From Anas platyrhynchos (lineage: Eukaryota > Chordata > Aves > Anseriformes > Anatidae): a stretch of 64,000 nt of DNA. A program made the position numbers and the translations under genes. The stretch covers positions 26,841,001 through 26,905,000 of the forward strand of contig NC_092592.1 in the NCBI RefSeq assembly GCF_047663525.1, in the 5' to 3' direction. Of the stretch, positions 1 through 18,043 are shown one piece after another; within the stretch, counting starts at the first letter, position 1, and each line of letters opens with the position of its first letter. The notes under the pieces were generated by a model that was not told the DNA's origin, made no database searches, and saw only the letters and a list, made by a program, of their open reading frames with translations.

Positions 1-141
1 CGGTGGGGGCTGCGGGACAGCCTGCCCCCAGGGACGGGCAGGAAAGCGGGGAGCTCCCCCGGCATCACCAAACCAAACCAAACCAAACACAGGCTGCCAA
101 GAGCTGACACCCCCCGCACAGCCCAGCGAGGTGCTACTCAC

Positions 142-2217
142 CAGGACCAGCAGCTGGTTCTCCTTCCCCGCAGCATGGGACAAAAGGACAGGCAGTACAG
201 GAGGAGCCAGGCTGAGAGGTGCTCCTGCCCTCCCCAGCACCGACCCTGCTCCCCCCCAGCAGCCCCCTGCCCCTCTCAGCCACCCTATAGGGCCAACCCG
301 CTCCCCGCCAGGCCCAAACCTCGATAGCGTCCTTGAACTCTTCATCGGGCTCTGCCTCCTCCGCTTCCTCCACGCTGCCAGGGGTAAGGTCCTGCAAGAG
401 ATTCAGAGTCCTGCCCACCCCATCCCTGCCCACAGCAGGACCCCTGCCTCCAAGAGCCCCCCAGCAGCCCCATAGGGCGAGTCCCCAGCTGGGGTGAGGC
501 TCTAAACACGCAGTGGGATTGAGCCAAGACCCCAGCAGCGCAGGGCAGCCCCCTGGTAGCTCGGGATGTGCTCTGAGGCCAGGCACACCAAAGCTGCCCG
601 TGGGCAGAGGGACGGAGGCACAGCCAGCCCCGGTGGCCCCACAGCCCCCACCCCACTCGCCCCAGCCCTGCCGCCCCTCACCTCCGTGCTGGTGGGCGTG
701 GGGGTCCGGTCCGGGGGGGCAGCAGCCGGCAGGGGCTCGGCAGGCTCCGGGGCACTCTGGAGGGGTTTGGTGCCCAGACACTGCTCGATGGAGGCCTTGA
801 GCTCCTTCATCACTGGTGGGAGGGGACCAGGGCTGGAGCCAGGGGCATTCCCCAGCCCCCAGCCCCCCCGCCCAGCAGCTGGCAGAGCCTCGCAGGGGGG
901 CTGTGAGCACAAAGGAGCCTTCCCTGCCGTGCCCTGAGCCCCCCCCGTGCTCACACACCCATCGGGAGCCGCTGGGCTGGGGACAGGTCCCATGCAGAGC
1001 CCCACACAGGGGCACTGGGACAGGAGGAGGGCAGGGTGCCCAGCCTCAGGGGGCCTTCCCCCAGCCCCCCCCACACAGACCCCCTCCGGGGAGGGCTCTC
1101 ACCTTGGTAGAACTGGGGGTTGCCCAGGAACAGGGTGCTGTTGAGGATGGCCATGACCCAGCAGAGCGGCAGCAGGTAGAGCATGCAGACAGAGCCCAGC
1201 AGTGCCCCGTAGAACCTGGGACGAGGCAGATCAGTGCCCCCGCAGCACAAACCCCCCCTTTCCTCTGCCCACCCTCCCCAAGCACATCACTCACAGCCCC
1301 CCAGACTCCCCCCCATCTCCACCCGGGGATGCCCACCGCGGCCCCACTCACTGGGAAGACACAGCGGGGTTCTCCCAGTACAGCACCCGGTGCGCCGCCT
1401 CGCAGCTGCAGCACAGCGCGCTCAGGAAGCCCTCCAGCTGGATCAGGCTGCAACAAGACCCCCGGCTCACAGACCCCCCCCAGACACCGGGACAGCGTGC
1501 GGCCAGGCCACCGAGCACCCCTATAACCCCCCGGGGGGGGGCGATGCCCGGTGGCAGGGGACACGGTGGGGACACTCACAAGCCCTTGACCTGGGCGAGG
1601 GCCTCCTGGCGGGACAGGCGCACGCTGCGCAGCTCCTCCCTGCGCACGCTGTGCCTCCTGCTGCGGGCCAGCTCCCGCTGCGCCGGCCGGGCACGGCACG
1701 TCTCCTGCAGGTAGCCCAGCACGGCGGGCAGCAGCACCAGCACGGCCAGCACCGAGTACCAGGCGGCTGTAGGACACCCCGTTACGCCCCGTTACACCCC
1801 GTTATACCGGGACCAGCACGGGGAGCACCGGGGACCCCCCCCCACCCACCTCGGTCCAAGGTGAGCAGCAGGAGGTTGATGCCGAGGCAGGCCAGCAATG
1901 AGCACAGCGGCCGCTGCCACCTGCAGGGGGGGATGACAAGGCGCAGGGAGGGGCGGGCAGCACCGGCAGGCACCGGCAGCCCCCGGCCCGCCCCGCACCT
2001 ACCGGAGCAGGCAGCGCACGGCCTGGGCGGCGTCCCGCAGCGGCTCCAGGTACAGCTCCAGCCGCCGGTAGCTGCGCACCAGCCCCAGCAGGTCGAAGGC
2101 GGCCGCTTTGCCGGGGGGCGGCTCCGGGGCAGGGGGCTCGGTCCCGCCCGGCACCGCCTCGCCCCCGCCGCCGCCGCCACCCCCCGTTGCCGCCGCCGCC
2201 GCCGCCGCCTCCTGCAT
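142..2217 (-). CDS. ZFYVE27: ZFYVE27 (protrudin), 5' eight coding exons; 3' end outside window
   Basis: Protrudin is an ER membrane protein that shapes ER tubules and, with Rab11 and kinesin, drives membrane traffic into growing neurites. Coding exons on the minus strand, in transcript order: 2003-2217, 1850-1920, 1580-1766, 1352-1447, 1103-1215, 682-812, 320-391 and 142-162; phases agree at every join. The N-terminus is rich in Ala and Gly and is followed by a stretch like human AFDLFNLVLSYKRLEIYLEPL. Hydrophobic segments CSLLACLGINLLLLTL, the AWYSV exon and FYGALLGSVCMLYLLPLCW match the membrane hairpins of the family. Exon 7 holds the acidic stretch ending EFKDAIE, the FFAT-type VAP-binding core. 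The C-terminal FYVE zinc finger must lie left of base 1. The start ATG (2215-2217) agrees with the human start MQ. Some 250 bp separate it from the MARVELD1 poly(A) signal. Confidence 0.96.
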
Positions 2218-2340
2218 GGCGGGAGCCTGCCCGGGGCGCGCCCTGCTGACGCGTGACGTCACGCGCGCGGCGCCAATGGGAGAGCGAGGACGGGAGGAGG
2301 GGGCGGGGCCACGCGCGGAGTCCCCGCCCCCGTGAGGGCA
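2218..2340 (-). promoter_or_regulatory. ZFYVE27 promoter: CRE and CCAAT box
   Basis: Directly upstream of the ZFYVE27 start there is a perfect CRE palindrome TGACGTCA at 2254-2261 and a CCAAT box at 2273-2277, in CpG-rich sequence without a TATA box. Motifs are seen in the sequence; promoter activity is inferred. Confidence 0.6.
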
Positions 2341-2477
2341 AAAGGAAGGGCGGAAGTGGCGTCGCGCGGCCACCGCCCCGCTCCCGGTGCCCCGCTCCCC
2401 GCTGCCCCCCCCCCCCTCCCGGTGCCGCCCCCCCGCCCCCAGTGAAGCCCAGACACGCAGGCAGCGCCGACAAAGCC

Positions 2478-2483
2478 TTTATT
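2478..2483 (-). terminator. MARVELD1 poly(A) signal AATAAA
   Basis: TTTATT on the + strand reads AATAAA on the minus strand and follows MARVELD1 by about 1.2 kb. This implies a long 3' UTR (about 2460-3644) that ends just upstream of the ZFYVE27 promoter. Confidence 0.75.
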
Positions 2484-2726
2484 GGGGAGCCGAGCCCGGG
2501 GGCTGCGGGGGGGACACGGGGGGGGACGCGGGGACCGGGCGCGGGGGGCACCGTGCGGGGACCGGCCCGGGCACGGGGCTGCGGGGCCCCCCCCGGCAGC
2601 GGAGGAGGCGGCGGGCACGGCCCCGCAGCGCAGGGGGCGCGTCCCCAGCAGGCGGGGTCGTGGCCGTGCTCCCCCGACGCCCCCCGGCTCCGTCGGGGCC
2701 GCTCCTGGCCCCGCCGCCGGTGTCCT

Positions 2727-2756
2727 CCCGGTGGGTCCCGGTGGGTCCCGGTGGGT
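2727..2756. repeat. short tandem repeat, 10-bp unit x3
   Basis: Three copies of a GTGGGTCCCG-type unit lie in the MARVELD1 3' UTR. A TCTG tetranucleotide run lies nearby at about 3484-3505. Confidence 0.7.
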
Positions 2757-3483
2757 CGGGGTCGCCGCTCCCCGCAGGGCAGAGCCGGAGCCGGGGAGCT
2801 GCGCACAAAAGCCCCGTTGTCCCCGGGGGCAGCCGGCTCCAGCCCCGAGGGCAGAGGCATTCAGCCCCCCGCCCCGCCCCGCCCCGCCCTGCCCTGCCCG
2901 GGGGGCGGCAGCCGCTGGAGGCTTTGGCGGCGCCGGAGGCTTCGGTGCCCGGCCGCTGAGCGGGGCAGGGCGGGGGCACGGCCGGGGGGAGCTGTGCCAA
3001 GCATCCGGAGCGGGCCGCGGGTGTCTGCGGGGCGGGGAGGGGCTGCGCCCCGCGCAGTTGCAGGAAGAAAGCAGACGTGTTCAGGCTGGGCAGGAGGAGG
3101 GGCCCGGGCTGGGGAAGCCGAAATCTCAGCCTCCATTAGAGAACAACAACACAAGTGCTGGGCACGGCACGAGGGGCTGCTGGGGGGGGCTGTGCCCACC
3201 CCTGCCCCTCGCTCGGCTCCTCCAGGCCGGGCTCCCTCTCCCCCTGGGTTGGCACCCACCTGAGCACGGGGCGTCTGCGGGGCCTGGGGCAGGGGAGTTG
3301 GGCAGGGCCCCGCGGGGCTCCCAGAAATCAGGGTCCCGCTCGAGGGCATCCCGTTCGGGTCCTTCGACTCGCCTACGTCCGTCCATCATCCTTCTGTCCA
3401 GGGGTGCGAAAGGGGCCCGAGCAGCAGGCGGGTGTCCACGCTGTCCCGGTGGGACGCGGGGGAAGCCGTGCTCGGGGGAGGCC

Positions 3484-3505
3484 TCTGTCTGTCTGTCTGT
3501 CTGTC
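3484..3505. repeat. TCTG microsatellite
   Basis: Five tandem TCTG units within the inferred MARVELD1 3' UTR. Confidence 0.75.
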
Positions 3506-3644
3506 CACCCGTCCGTGCGGGAGTCTCCGGAGGAAGCGCAGTGCAGGCAGCCAGGAGGGGCCAGGCGGCGGGGTCACGGTGTCCTGAAGGGGGGCTGCGG
3601 TCCGTCCACGCGCGGGGAGGAGGGGAGCCGAGCGCCGCGGGGTC

Positions 3645-4172
3645 TCAGATGATGTCGCGTTGGTCCCGGCAGCGCCGTGACAGGCAGTAGAGCCCCGAGA
3701 AGAGGTACAGGCAGGCGGTGATGGCCCCGCAGATGGAGGCGCTCAGGTAGGCGCCGTACAGGCACTGCTGGCTGTAGCCCGGCAGGTTGCAGTAGCTCTT
3801 GCGCCCGGCCTTGTAGCCCATGATGCCGGTGGCGGCCGCGTAGAGCCCCACGGCCAGCGCCAGGTCGTGCAGCAGGTTGGTGAGCAGCCAGCGGGAGCCC
3901 AGCCAGGGCACCAGCGCCCAGCGCCCCAGCAGGCTGAGGCCGAAGAGGGCCAGGGTGAGGAGCCAGACGAGGACGGCGGCGAAGAGGGCGAAGTGGGCCG
4001 CCCCCTCGTACTTGTGGGCCGCCACGGTGACCCAGAAAGCGGCGCCCATCACCAGCTGCCCCAGGCGCAGCAGCCCCAGGGGGCTCCGCAGGTAGGCGCG
4101 ATGCAGGCTGAGCGAGCCGCGGGCCGGCGGCCCCGGGGGCGGCGGGGCGGCGGGGGGAGCGGTGCGGGCCAT
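3645..4172 (-). CDS. MARVELD1: MARVELD1, MARVEL domain-containing protein 1 (single coding exon)
   Basis: An uninterrupted 175-residue reading frame (human protein 173 residues). MARVEL proteins are four-helix membrane proteins; MARVELD1 is linked to adhesion, microtubules and nuclear RNA processing. After a Pro/Ala-rich N-terminus the sequence LRSPLGLLRLGQLVMGAAFW closely matches human [20 protein letters not shown]. Then come HFALFAAVLVWLLTLALFGLSLLG (membrane helix 2), GSRWLLTNLLHDLALAVGLYAAATGIM (helix 3) and a C-terminal helix with YLFSGLYCLSRRC. The conserved SYCNL motif between helices 3 and 4 is present. ATG at 4170-4172 is the first in frame with a good alignment; upstream in-frame codons belong to the GC-rich promoter. 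It lies head-to-head with AVPI1 and tail-to-head with ZFYVE27, in the same order as in human. Confidence 0.94.
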   Translation of the reverse strand: MARTAPPAAPPPPGPPARGSLSLHRAYLRSPLGLLRLGQLVMGAAFWVTVAAHKYEGAAHFALFAAVLVWLLTLALFGLSLLGRWALVPWLGSRWLLTNLLHDLALAVGLYAAATGIMGYKAGRKSYCNLPGYSQQCLYGAYLSASICGAITACLYLFSGLYCLSRRCRDQRDII

Positions 4173-4380
4173 GGCGGGGCCCTGCCTCGCTGCGGAGCGG
4201 CTCGGGCGGGACTCAGCGCCCCGGCAGCGATTCGGGCCGCCGGCCGCTGCCAAACATCTGGCGCGTAGCGGTCCCCCCGCGCGGGGCCTCTCTCCTCCTC
4301 CCCCGCCCCGCCTCCCGACGGCCCACCGGACGCCCGGGGGCCTGCCGCTGCCCGCCGCCGCCGGGCGGGGTTCGGCCGAG

Positions 4381-4715
4381 CCCCTCCCGGCCCCTCCCGT
4401 CCCCTCCCCTCCGGGCACGGCCCGTTCCCTCCCCCCGGGCCCGTCCCTTCCGTGCCTGTCACGCTTCCTCCCTCCGGGCCCGTCCTATCCCCTCCCCGCC
4501 CCTCCAGCCCCGTCCCGTCCCGTCCCCTCCGGTCCCCTCCCTCCTGTCCCATCCCGTCTCATCACGCCCCCTCCCTCCCGTCCCCTCCGGTCCCGTCCCA
4601 TCCCCTCCAGCCCCATCCCGTCCCGTCCCGTCCTGTCCCTCCCGTCCCGTCCCCTCCATCCGGCCCCGTCCCATCCCCTCCAGCCCCGTCCCGTCCCGTC
4701 CCGTCCCCCCGGTCC
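4381..4715. repeat. polypyrimidine tandem repeat (CCCGTCCC/CCCTCC type)
   Basis: About 330 bp consisting almost wholly of C and T on the + strand, built from variants of CCCGTCCCGTCC and CCCCTCC. The opposite strand is G-rich, so quadruplex or triplex formation is possible. It lies just upstream of MARVELD1, between that gene and the shared CRE cluster. Confidence 0.85.
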
Positions 4716-4739
4716 CGCCGCGGGGCTGCGCTCGGGGCG

Positions 4740-5000
4740 CGGGGCCGCGGGGCGCTGGCGGGACCCCGCGCGCCGGGGTCCCCCCGGTGACGTCACGCGG
4801 GATTCCCCCTCGGAGTGACGCAGGCGGGCACCGCCCAGGGGCGTGGCCGCGCCCCCGGGGGCTCCCCGCCTCCCTCGCCTCGTGACGTCACGGGCGCCAC
4901 GTAGCCCTCCCCTCCGGGAGGCGGTGCGGCCACGCCCCCCCTGGGCGCTGATTGGTCAGGGCGGCGAGCGGCGGCCGCGGATTGGCGGAGCGGGGCGGCG
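4740..5000. promoter_or_regulatory. shared MARVELD1/AVPI1 promoter region
   Basis: Two perfect CRE palindromes TGACGTCA (4788-4795 and 4883-4890) and two inverted CCAAT boxes (ATTGG at 4951-4955 and 4981-4985) lie in a CpG island between divergent MARVELD1 (-) and AVPI1 (+). Motifs are seen; use by both genes is inferred from layout. Confidence 0.65.
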
Positions 5001-5365
5001 CGGGGCGGGGCCCGGCGGGTGAATGGAAGGGGCGCGCGGCGCGGACCCCGCGGCGGGGAGCGGAGCGCAGCGGGACCGGGAGCGGCGGCGGCTGCGGGGC
5101 GGGGGCACGGGCGGCCGCCGCCAGGTCTGGGCGCGGGGCCGGCGGGCACGGGGCGGCGGGGGGAAAGTGGGGCACGGCGGGGCGGGACGGGGCGGGGCGG
5201 CGGGCACCGCTCCGAGCCGGGCCCTCCGCGGCCCCGCACGGTACCGGGGGGGTCCGGTGCCCGGTGGTGCTGGGCGGGCCGCGATCCGCGCCGGCTGCCG
5301 GTGGCGGGCCGGGGCCTGCCCTCGCCTCACGCCGCCTCTCTCCGGTGCCCGCAGCGGCCGGGGCC

Positions 5366-5801
5366 ATGGGCACGCCGGCCTCGGTGGTGAGCGACCCCCC
5401 GGGCCCGGCGGCGCCCGCAGCCCGCGGCCGCAAGCGGGCCTCGGGCAACATCTTCCAGGGCGTGGGGCTGCCCGAACTGCGGAGCCTGTTCCGGAGCGGC
5501 GGCGCCGAGCGGCCCGAGGAGCGCGCCCGCCTGGTGTGGCGGTACGGCGGCCAGCGGCGGATGGCGCGGGCCCTGCGGCGGCTCCGGCGGCGGCGGAGAG
5601 CGGCCGAGCACGGGCTCGGGACGGCGGCGCTGCGGCGCTTCGGCCGCCTGCGGTAGGTGCGGGATGGGCCGGGCCGGCGGGGGGACCTTGGCCGGGCCGC
5701 GCCGCCCTCACCCGCCGCTTCCCCGCAGGATCACCGAGAAGGAGCCGGAGCCCGGCGGCGGCGGGGCTGAGGCGGCCCCGGGATCCCCGCAGCAGCGCTG
5801 A
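5366..5801 (+). CDS. AVPI1: AVPI1, arginine vasopressin-induced protein 1
   Basis: Small protein first described as vasopressin-induced (VIP32) and tied to MAPK signalling and autophagy; its biochemical role is poorly known. Coding exons 5366-5652 and 5729-5801 give 119 residues; human has 147. The start MGTPASVVS is identical to human, followed by ARGRK, ANIFQ-like SGNIFQ and the LKRLRRKR-like LRRLRRRRR. After the splice junction the sequence ITEKEPEPGGGG bears no resemblance to the human tail, which has a conserved basic SARIRRNW stretch. The residues are unusually Arg/Ala-rich, as expected from very high GC. An upstream non-coding exon is implied by an acceptor at 5351-5354, 11 bases before the ATG. 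Poly(A) signal at 5897-5902. Confidence 0.9.
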
Positions 5802-5896
5802 GCGGCCGGGCGGCACGGGAACCGGCCCCGGGGGGCTGCGGGACGGCGGCGCTGGCCAGGCTCGCCCCCGACGCTGAGTGCACGGGCCACGAGGGC

Positions 5897-5902
5897 AATA
5901 AA
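5897..5902 (+). terminator. AVPI1 poly(A) signal AATAAA
   Basis: Canonical signal about 95 bp after the AVPI1 stop. The convergent PI4K2A 3' UTR runs toward it. I found no canonical AATAAA on the minus strand for PI4K2A near 6000-6100, so its end is less certain. Confidence 0.8.
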
Positions 5903-6931
5903 AGGGGGCGGAGGCGGCTGCGACCTGGATCCTGGATCCCGGCTGCTGCGCTGGACCCGGCTCCACGGGACGCCCCCCAGCCGCTGAGACAAGGAGGAGG
6001 CCAGGCGAACGGCAGCTCTGTTATTCAGCCGGTTGCATGGTTTAAATACATTACATACATTTCTACAGTGCATTAGAACAATACAGGTTGGGGCGGTCGG
6101 AGACGCAGCCAGGCCTGGCTGGGGAGCTGGGGTCTCGCTTCCGCTCCCCCGTGCTCGCAGCATCCTCAGCACAGCCGGGGCCGAGCCCCCTCCGCTCCCA
6201 GGAGACAGGTGAGCTGCCTTCCCCTCCCAGCCCCCCCAGCAGAGCCCCAGCCAGCCTTTGTTTCCCTCCCACCCCCCCCGAGGATGGGCAAACAGGGCAG
6301 CGAGACCCACCCCCAGCTCTCCTCAGCGACAGGGAAAGCCACAGCTCAAGGCAAGCAGACGCAGGCAGCAGCCCCGGTACCGTTTTATACAACACAGCTC
6401 AGCAGCTTCTGGGGAGAGGGGATGCTCGCTGCCTCGCCCACCCACATCAGGCCCACCAGATTGTCAGCACGGGGGCAGCCAGGAGCCCGCACTGGTCCTC
6501 ATGTGCTCCCAATACCCTCATTCCTGCGTGGCTCCCACCCCATAACAGGAAGAGCCCCTCCAGCTGTCCCCTGTCCCCAGCAGCCCCCCCATCCCTAGAT
6601 ACAGCAAGGCTGGAGCCATGCTGGCTGGCCCGAAACTGGCTGCACAGCAGCCAGGGAGTTGTGCTGGGAGCAGGGGCAAAAGCCAAGCAACAACAGCTGT
6701 GGGGACCTGGTGGGATGGATGGATTGGGGTGAGGGCGAGGCTGCTGCACCCCTACACTTGGGTTGGGCTAGGCTCCAGCACCTCCCAGAGCCGCCTGCTC
6801 TTCAGCAGGACGAGCCAGCACCTCTTTCCACTTAGTGTCAGACCGTACCCAAGCCTGCCCCGGGGAGCAGGCAAGAGCAGGATCCTCCTTACATCCCCTC
6901 CTCGAGCCCCCAGCCAGAGAACAGCCGTTCA

Positions 6932-14332
<7,401 letters not shown>

Positions 14333-15162
14333 CGGTGCCCTGGCCCCGTGGGGCGGCAGGACCACGGCGCTGCCAGCCACCCCCCCGGCAGGGCCAGGGG
14401 TCCCCCTGCCACGCCGGGCAGGCCCCCGTGCCAAAACCCTGCTGGTGGGAGCACGGACCCCGCTGCCCCCCACCCAAGTGCCCCAGGGCGGCTCTGAGGC
14501 CGCCGTGGTGCCTTCTCCCTCTGCCCACTGCCCTGCTTCTCCCCACAGGCCCCACTCTGCCCCCGGCTCCACCAGAGCAGGGCTGGGGGTGGCATGGTCG
14601 GGGCTGCCACCGTGCCACGGGGAGCAGGGCGGGTGGCTAGGGGCCGGGGCTGGCTCCTGGCCCCATTGCCTAGGGTGCCTATGGGGCGGGCAGCGGGCTG
14701 CAGCACGTGCCAGCGCCTGGCCTGCTTTTCCAGCCCTGGTCCCCAGGCAGGGTGGCACCCCGGGGCCTGTGCCCTCGGCGCTGGGTGACACGGTGCCCCC
14801 GAGGGGCTCAGCCTGCCCAGTGCCTGGGGGACATCCCCGCCAAAGGGGAGCTGGGTGAGGACGGCGGCGAGGGCAAGCGAGAAGCTGGGCAAGGGGCTAG
14901 GGCAGGGCTGCAGGGGGGGCTCTGGGCAGGGTGGGCAGGGATAGGGGCATGGCAGGGGTGCAGGCAGGGTGTGCACAGCTCCTCACCTGTCCCCACGGGT
15001 GCCTGCCTTCACCCTTGGCACGCTCAGGCTCGCGGGGGCATGGGGTCCTGGCATCCCTCCCTGCCCTGCCCTGCCGAGCCCCCCCCGCCGCTCTGTGCCC
15101 CCACCAGCCCCGTGCCTTGCTGCGCCCCTGCCTTGTGCCGCCGCCTGCACGGGCCTCAGCGG

Positions 15163-15168
15163 AGTAAA
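15163..15168 (+). terminator. MORN4 poly(A) signal (AGTAAA variant)
   Basis: Variant hexamer at the end of a gene-free GC-rich stretch after MORN4. The opposing HOGA1 signal is only about 90 bp further on. Confidence 0.6.
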
Positions 15169-15255
15169 CCACGTTGCCAAACGCCCGGGCTGTGTGCTGC
15201 TTGCTGGGGGCAGGAGGGAGGCTGCTTGCACGGGCACAAACGCAGACACAGAGGG

Positions 15256-15261
15256 TTTATT
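15256..15261 (-). terminator. HOGA1 poly(A) signal AATAAA
   Basis: TTTATT on the + strand, 345 bp beyond the HOGA1 stop codon. This gives a compact tail-to-tail arrangement with MORN4. Confidence 0.8.
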
Positions 15262-15605
15262 CGTGGTGCTTTGGAGGGCGGCAGGGCCAGCGTGGGCTTC
15301 CACACCTCGGGGCCACCCAGCCCACATGGGGACAGCAAGGAGCTGGGGGCTGCAGGCCCTGCTCCCTGCAGCTGGAGCCCAGGGGGTTTTTTCCGGGGGC
15401 TGGCGGGGCTGGGGGCACACCCAGGGGACACGAGGGTGGCCACAGGGTGCTGAGCTTTCTCCCCACCAGCCCTGTCCAGCAGGAAGGAGTGAGATGGCTC
15501 TCCTGGCCACGATCCCGGTGTCCCCGCCACGTCCCCAGCTCCCGGTGGTCCCTGGTTCAGGATGGGGCAGGGGGAGGTGGCGCTGCGGGGCCGGGTGTTG
15601 GGCAC

Positions 15606-17479
15606 TCACAACCAGCCGGTGCTGCTGAAGGCGCCCCTCAGCTCCTCCACCTGGGCTGGGCTCAGCGGGGCCAGGGGCGCTCGGCAGGGCCCCCCGTAGT
15701 ACCCGAACCACTCCATGGCCTGCTTCAGCCCCGGGATCCCGAACCGGCGGGTGACCTGCGGGGAGGGGGGCGCAGCAATGCACCTGGGACGGGTCCCCAC
15801 TCACGTAGCATCCCTGCAGCACAGCAGGAGCCATCCCACGGTGGGTCGATGCCCCCGGGAAGGCGCGGCGAGTCCCTCCGTCACCGCCTATAAATACCCT
15901 GCAGGTCTCACGCCGGGGCTGGGCGGGTGCCCGGTGCCAGGGCACGCGCTGTTCCTGGCACGCGAGGGCTGGCATTTCCCACCCTGCCGCCTCCAGCCTG
16001 GGCTTGGCTCCCCAGCCGGGCGCTGCGCTGCCCACCCAGGCTGCCCCGCACCCCCAGGGACCCCCATCCTCACCCCCCCAGCCCTGTAGGACCCCCTCAC
16101 CCCCACCCCGCAGCCGTGCCGGGGGGTACCGCCCGCTCACCGCCGCGTTGGGCTCGATGAGCCGGTGCTGCAGCTCGCGGGCCTCCTGCCAGCAGCCCTG
16201 GCGGCACAGGCTCTCCAGCTGGCACAGCGGGGCCCCCAGGACGTTGGCGAGGGCGCAGACCCCCCCCGAGGCACCTGGGGACGTGGGGGCAGGTTGGCAG
16301 TGAGCTCCTGGGCGTCACTGCCCCTCGGCTCGCTGCGGTGCCCCCAAGTGAGCAGCAGCACCTACCCACGGCGTAGCTCGCCAGCAGGAAGCCGGCTGAT
16401 CCCGCCAGCACCTGGAAATCCTCCTGCCGCGTCTTGTGCACGATCAGACCCAGGCGGGTGATCTGGGGAGGAGAGGTGTCCCTGGGGGCGCGCATCACCC
16501 CGTCCCCACCGTGGGGTCCTGGGGGTGGCTCGGGGACGGGTTTGGGGCCAGCCTCGGCACCCCCTGCCTCACTCACGTCCCCGCCGCTGTCCTTGATGCC
16601 GATGACATTGGGGTGCTGCGCCAGGGTGAGGACAGCCTCCAGGGGCAGCTCCAGGCCGGTGTTGGCAGGGACGCTGTAGAGCACCACGGGGATGGGGGAC
16701 GCCTCGGCCACCTGCGGGCAGCCAGGCGGAGCTGCGGGTGGGACGGGGACACGGGGGGGACCTGTCCCCAACCCCACTGCCATGTGGCAGAGCCACGGGT
16801 GGGCAGTGGGCACGGCTCACCTCGGTGTAGTGCCGCACTAGGGCGGCGCTGCTCATGGCCCCCCGGTAGTAGCAGGGCGTCACCACCAGCGCCGCGTCAG
16901 CCCCAGCCTCTGCCATGCTGACCGTCAGCTCGACGGTGGCCTGGGTGGCTGGGGAGGTGGCGGAGGGGTGAGGGACGCCCTGTGGGGATGTCCCCCCCGT
17001 GCTCCCGGTGCTCCCCACACTCACATTCGCAGCCGGAGCCCGCCAGTAGCAGGCGGTCGCGGGGCAGCGCGCGGCGCACGCAGCTCAGCACCTCCAGGCG
17101 CTCGTGGGGAGCCAGGTACGGGTACTCCCCGGTGGAGCCCAGCACCACCAGCCCTAAAACATGAGGCAGGTACCCGAGGGGCTGCCCGCCACCCCGCAAA
17201 GCCCAGCTGGGGGCTGCGCACAGAGCGCCGGGGCTGGGGGCTGCGCTCACCTCGGAAGGGGATGCTGGCGTAGCGCCGCAGGTTGGCCTCCAGCTGGGCA
17301 TAGTCCACCTCCTGCAGGGCCGAGAAGGGGGTGGCGAGGGGTGGGAAGATGCCCCCGAAGTCAAGGGTGGGCTCCGGGCCGGGAGGGGTGCTGAGCCCCC
17401 GGTGTTGCCCGGGGGTTCCCCGGCACAGAGCCGCCAGGGCTGGCCGGAGGGGCGAGGTGAGGCGGGTGCTGAGCGCCAT
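15606..17479 (-). CDS. HOGA1: HOGA1, mitochondrial 4-hydroxy-2-oxoglutarate aldolase
   Basis: Cleaves 4-hydroxy-2-oxoglutarate to pyruvate and glyoxylate in the last step of hydroxyproline breakdown; loss causes primary hyperoxaluria type 3 in humans. Seven exons: 17251-17479, 17025-17153, 16821-16948, 16577-16711, 16366-16462, 16141-16274, 15606-15755; 333 residues (human 327). The first 30 or so residues are rich in Arg, Ser and Leu without acids, as in a mitochondrial presequence. The dihydrodipicolinate synthase-like barrel is complete: [16 protein letters not shown], active-site tyrosine in [11 protein letters not shown] (Tyr174) and Schiff-base lysine in IGIKDSGGD (Lys202). C-terminal [12 protein letters not shown] is conserved. 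The 490 bp between its start and the ANKRD2 poly(A) signal (17480-17969) show no gene. Confidence 0.98.
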
Positions 17480-17969
17480 GGTGCTGGGTGCTGCGGCCAG
17501 CCCGTGCCACCCACCCCTCCGAGGGGGGTTAATGTTTGACGGGGCACGTGAGGGGGCTGCGGCCCCACTGGGCAGGCAGACAGACGGGGCTGGGAGCGGG
17601 CGAGCTCTCCCCTCCTGCAGGAGGAGCCTGCGGAAAGAGCTCAGCACCCCTCTGGGTGGGCTCCGGCTGCACCCACTGCACTTTCTTGCACCGTGTGTTT
17701 TGGAGATGCACTGTGGGGCTGGTGATGCCCCTAATATCTGAGCAGCCCTTGATGGTTTTTCTCCCCCAGTGTGCCCAGGCGGGGCTGTGAAGCACCACAA
17801 ACAGCACCTGGGCATCCCGCAGCCACGAGTCCTGCCACCGAGCCACTCGTGTGACCGTCCCACGGGTGTCACCACCCCCATGCCCAGTGTCAGGACGCCA
17901 CGCAGCCCCTGCCGGCCCCACCACCTCCCCGGGGCAGCCTGCCAGGGCCAAACTCTGCTCGCTGCTGGC

Positions 17970-17975
17970 TTTATT
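17970..17975 (-). terminator. ANKRD2 poly(A) signal AATAAA
   Basis: TTTATT on the + strand, about 70 bp beyond the ANKRD2 stop codon, so the 3' UTR is very short. Confidence 0.8.
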
Positions 17976-18043
17976 AACACGGCTGACTCAGCTGGGTCCC
18001 GCTCCTTGGCGCCGAGCCCAGCCCCGGTCCCTGCCCGCTGCCA

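Noticed and set aside
2253-3690. Frames of 336 and 402 residues on the + strand
   Set aside because: They cover the MARVELD1 3' UTR and the CpG-rich ZFYVE27 upstream region; composition and frame openness are explained by GC content.
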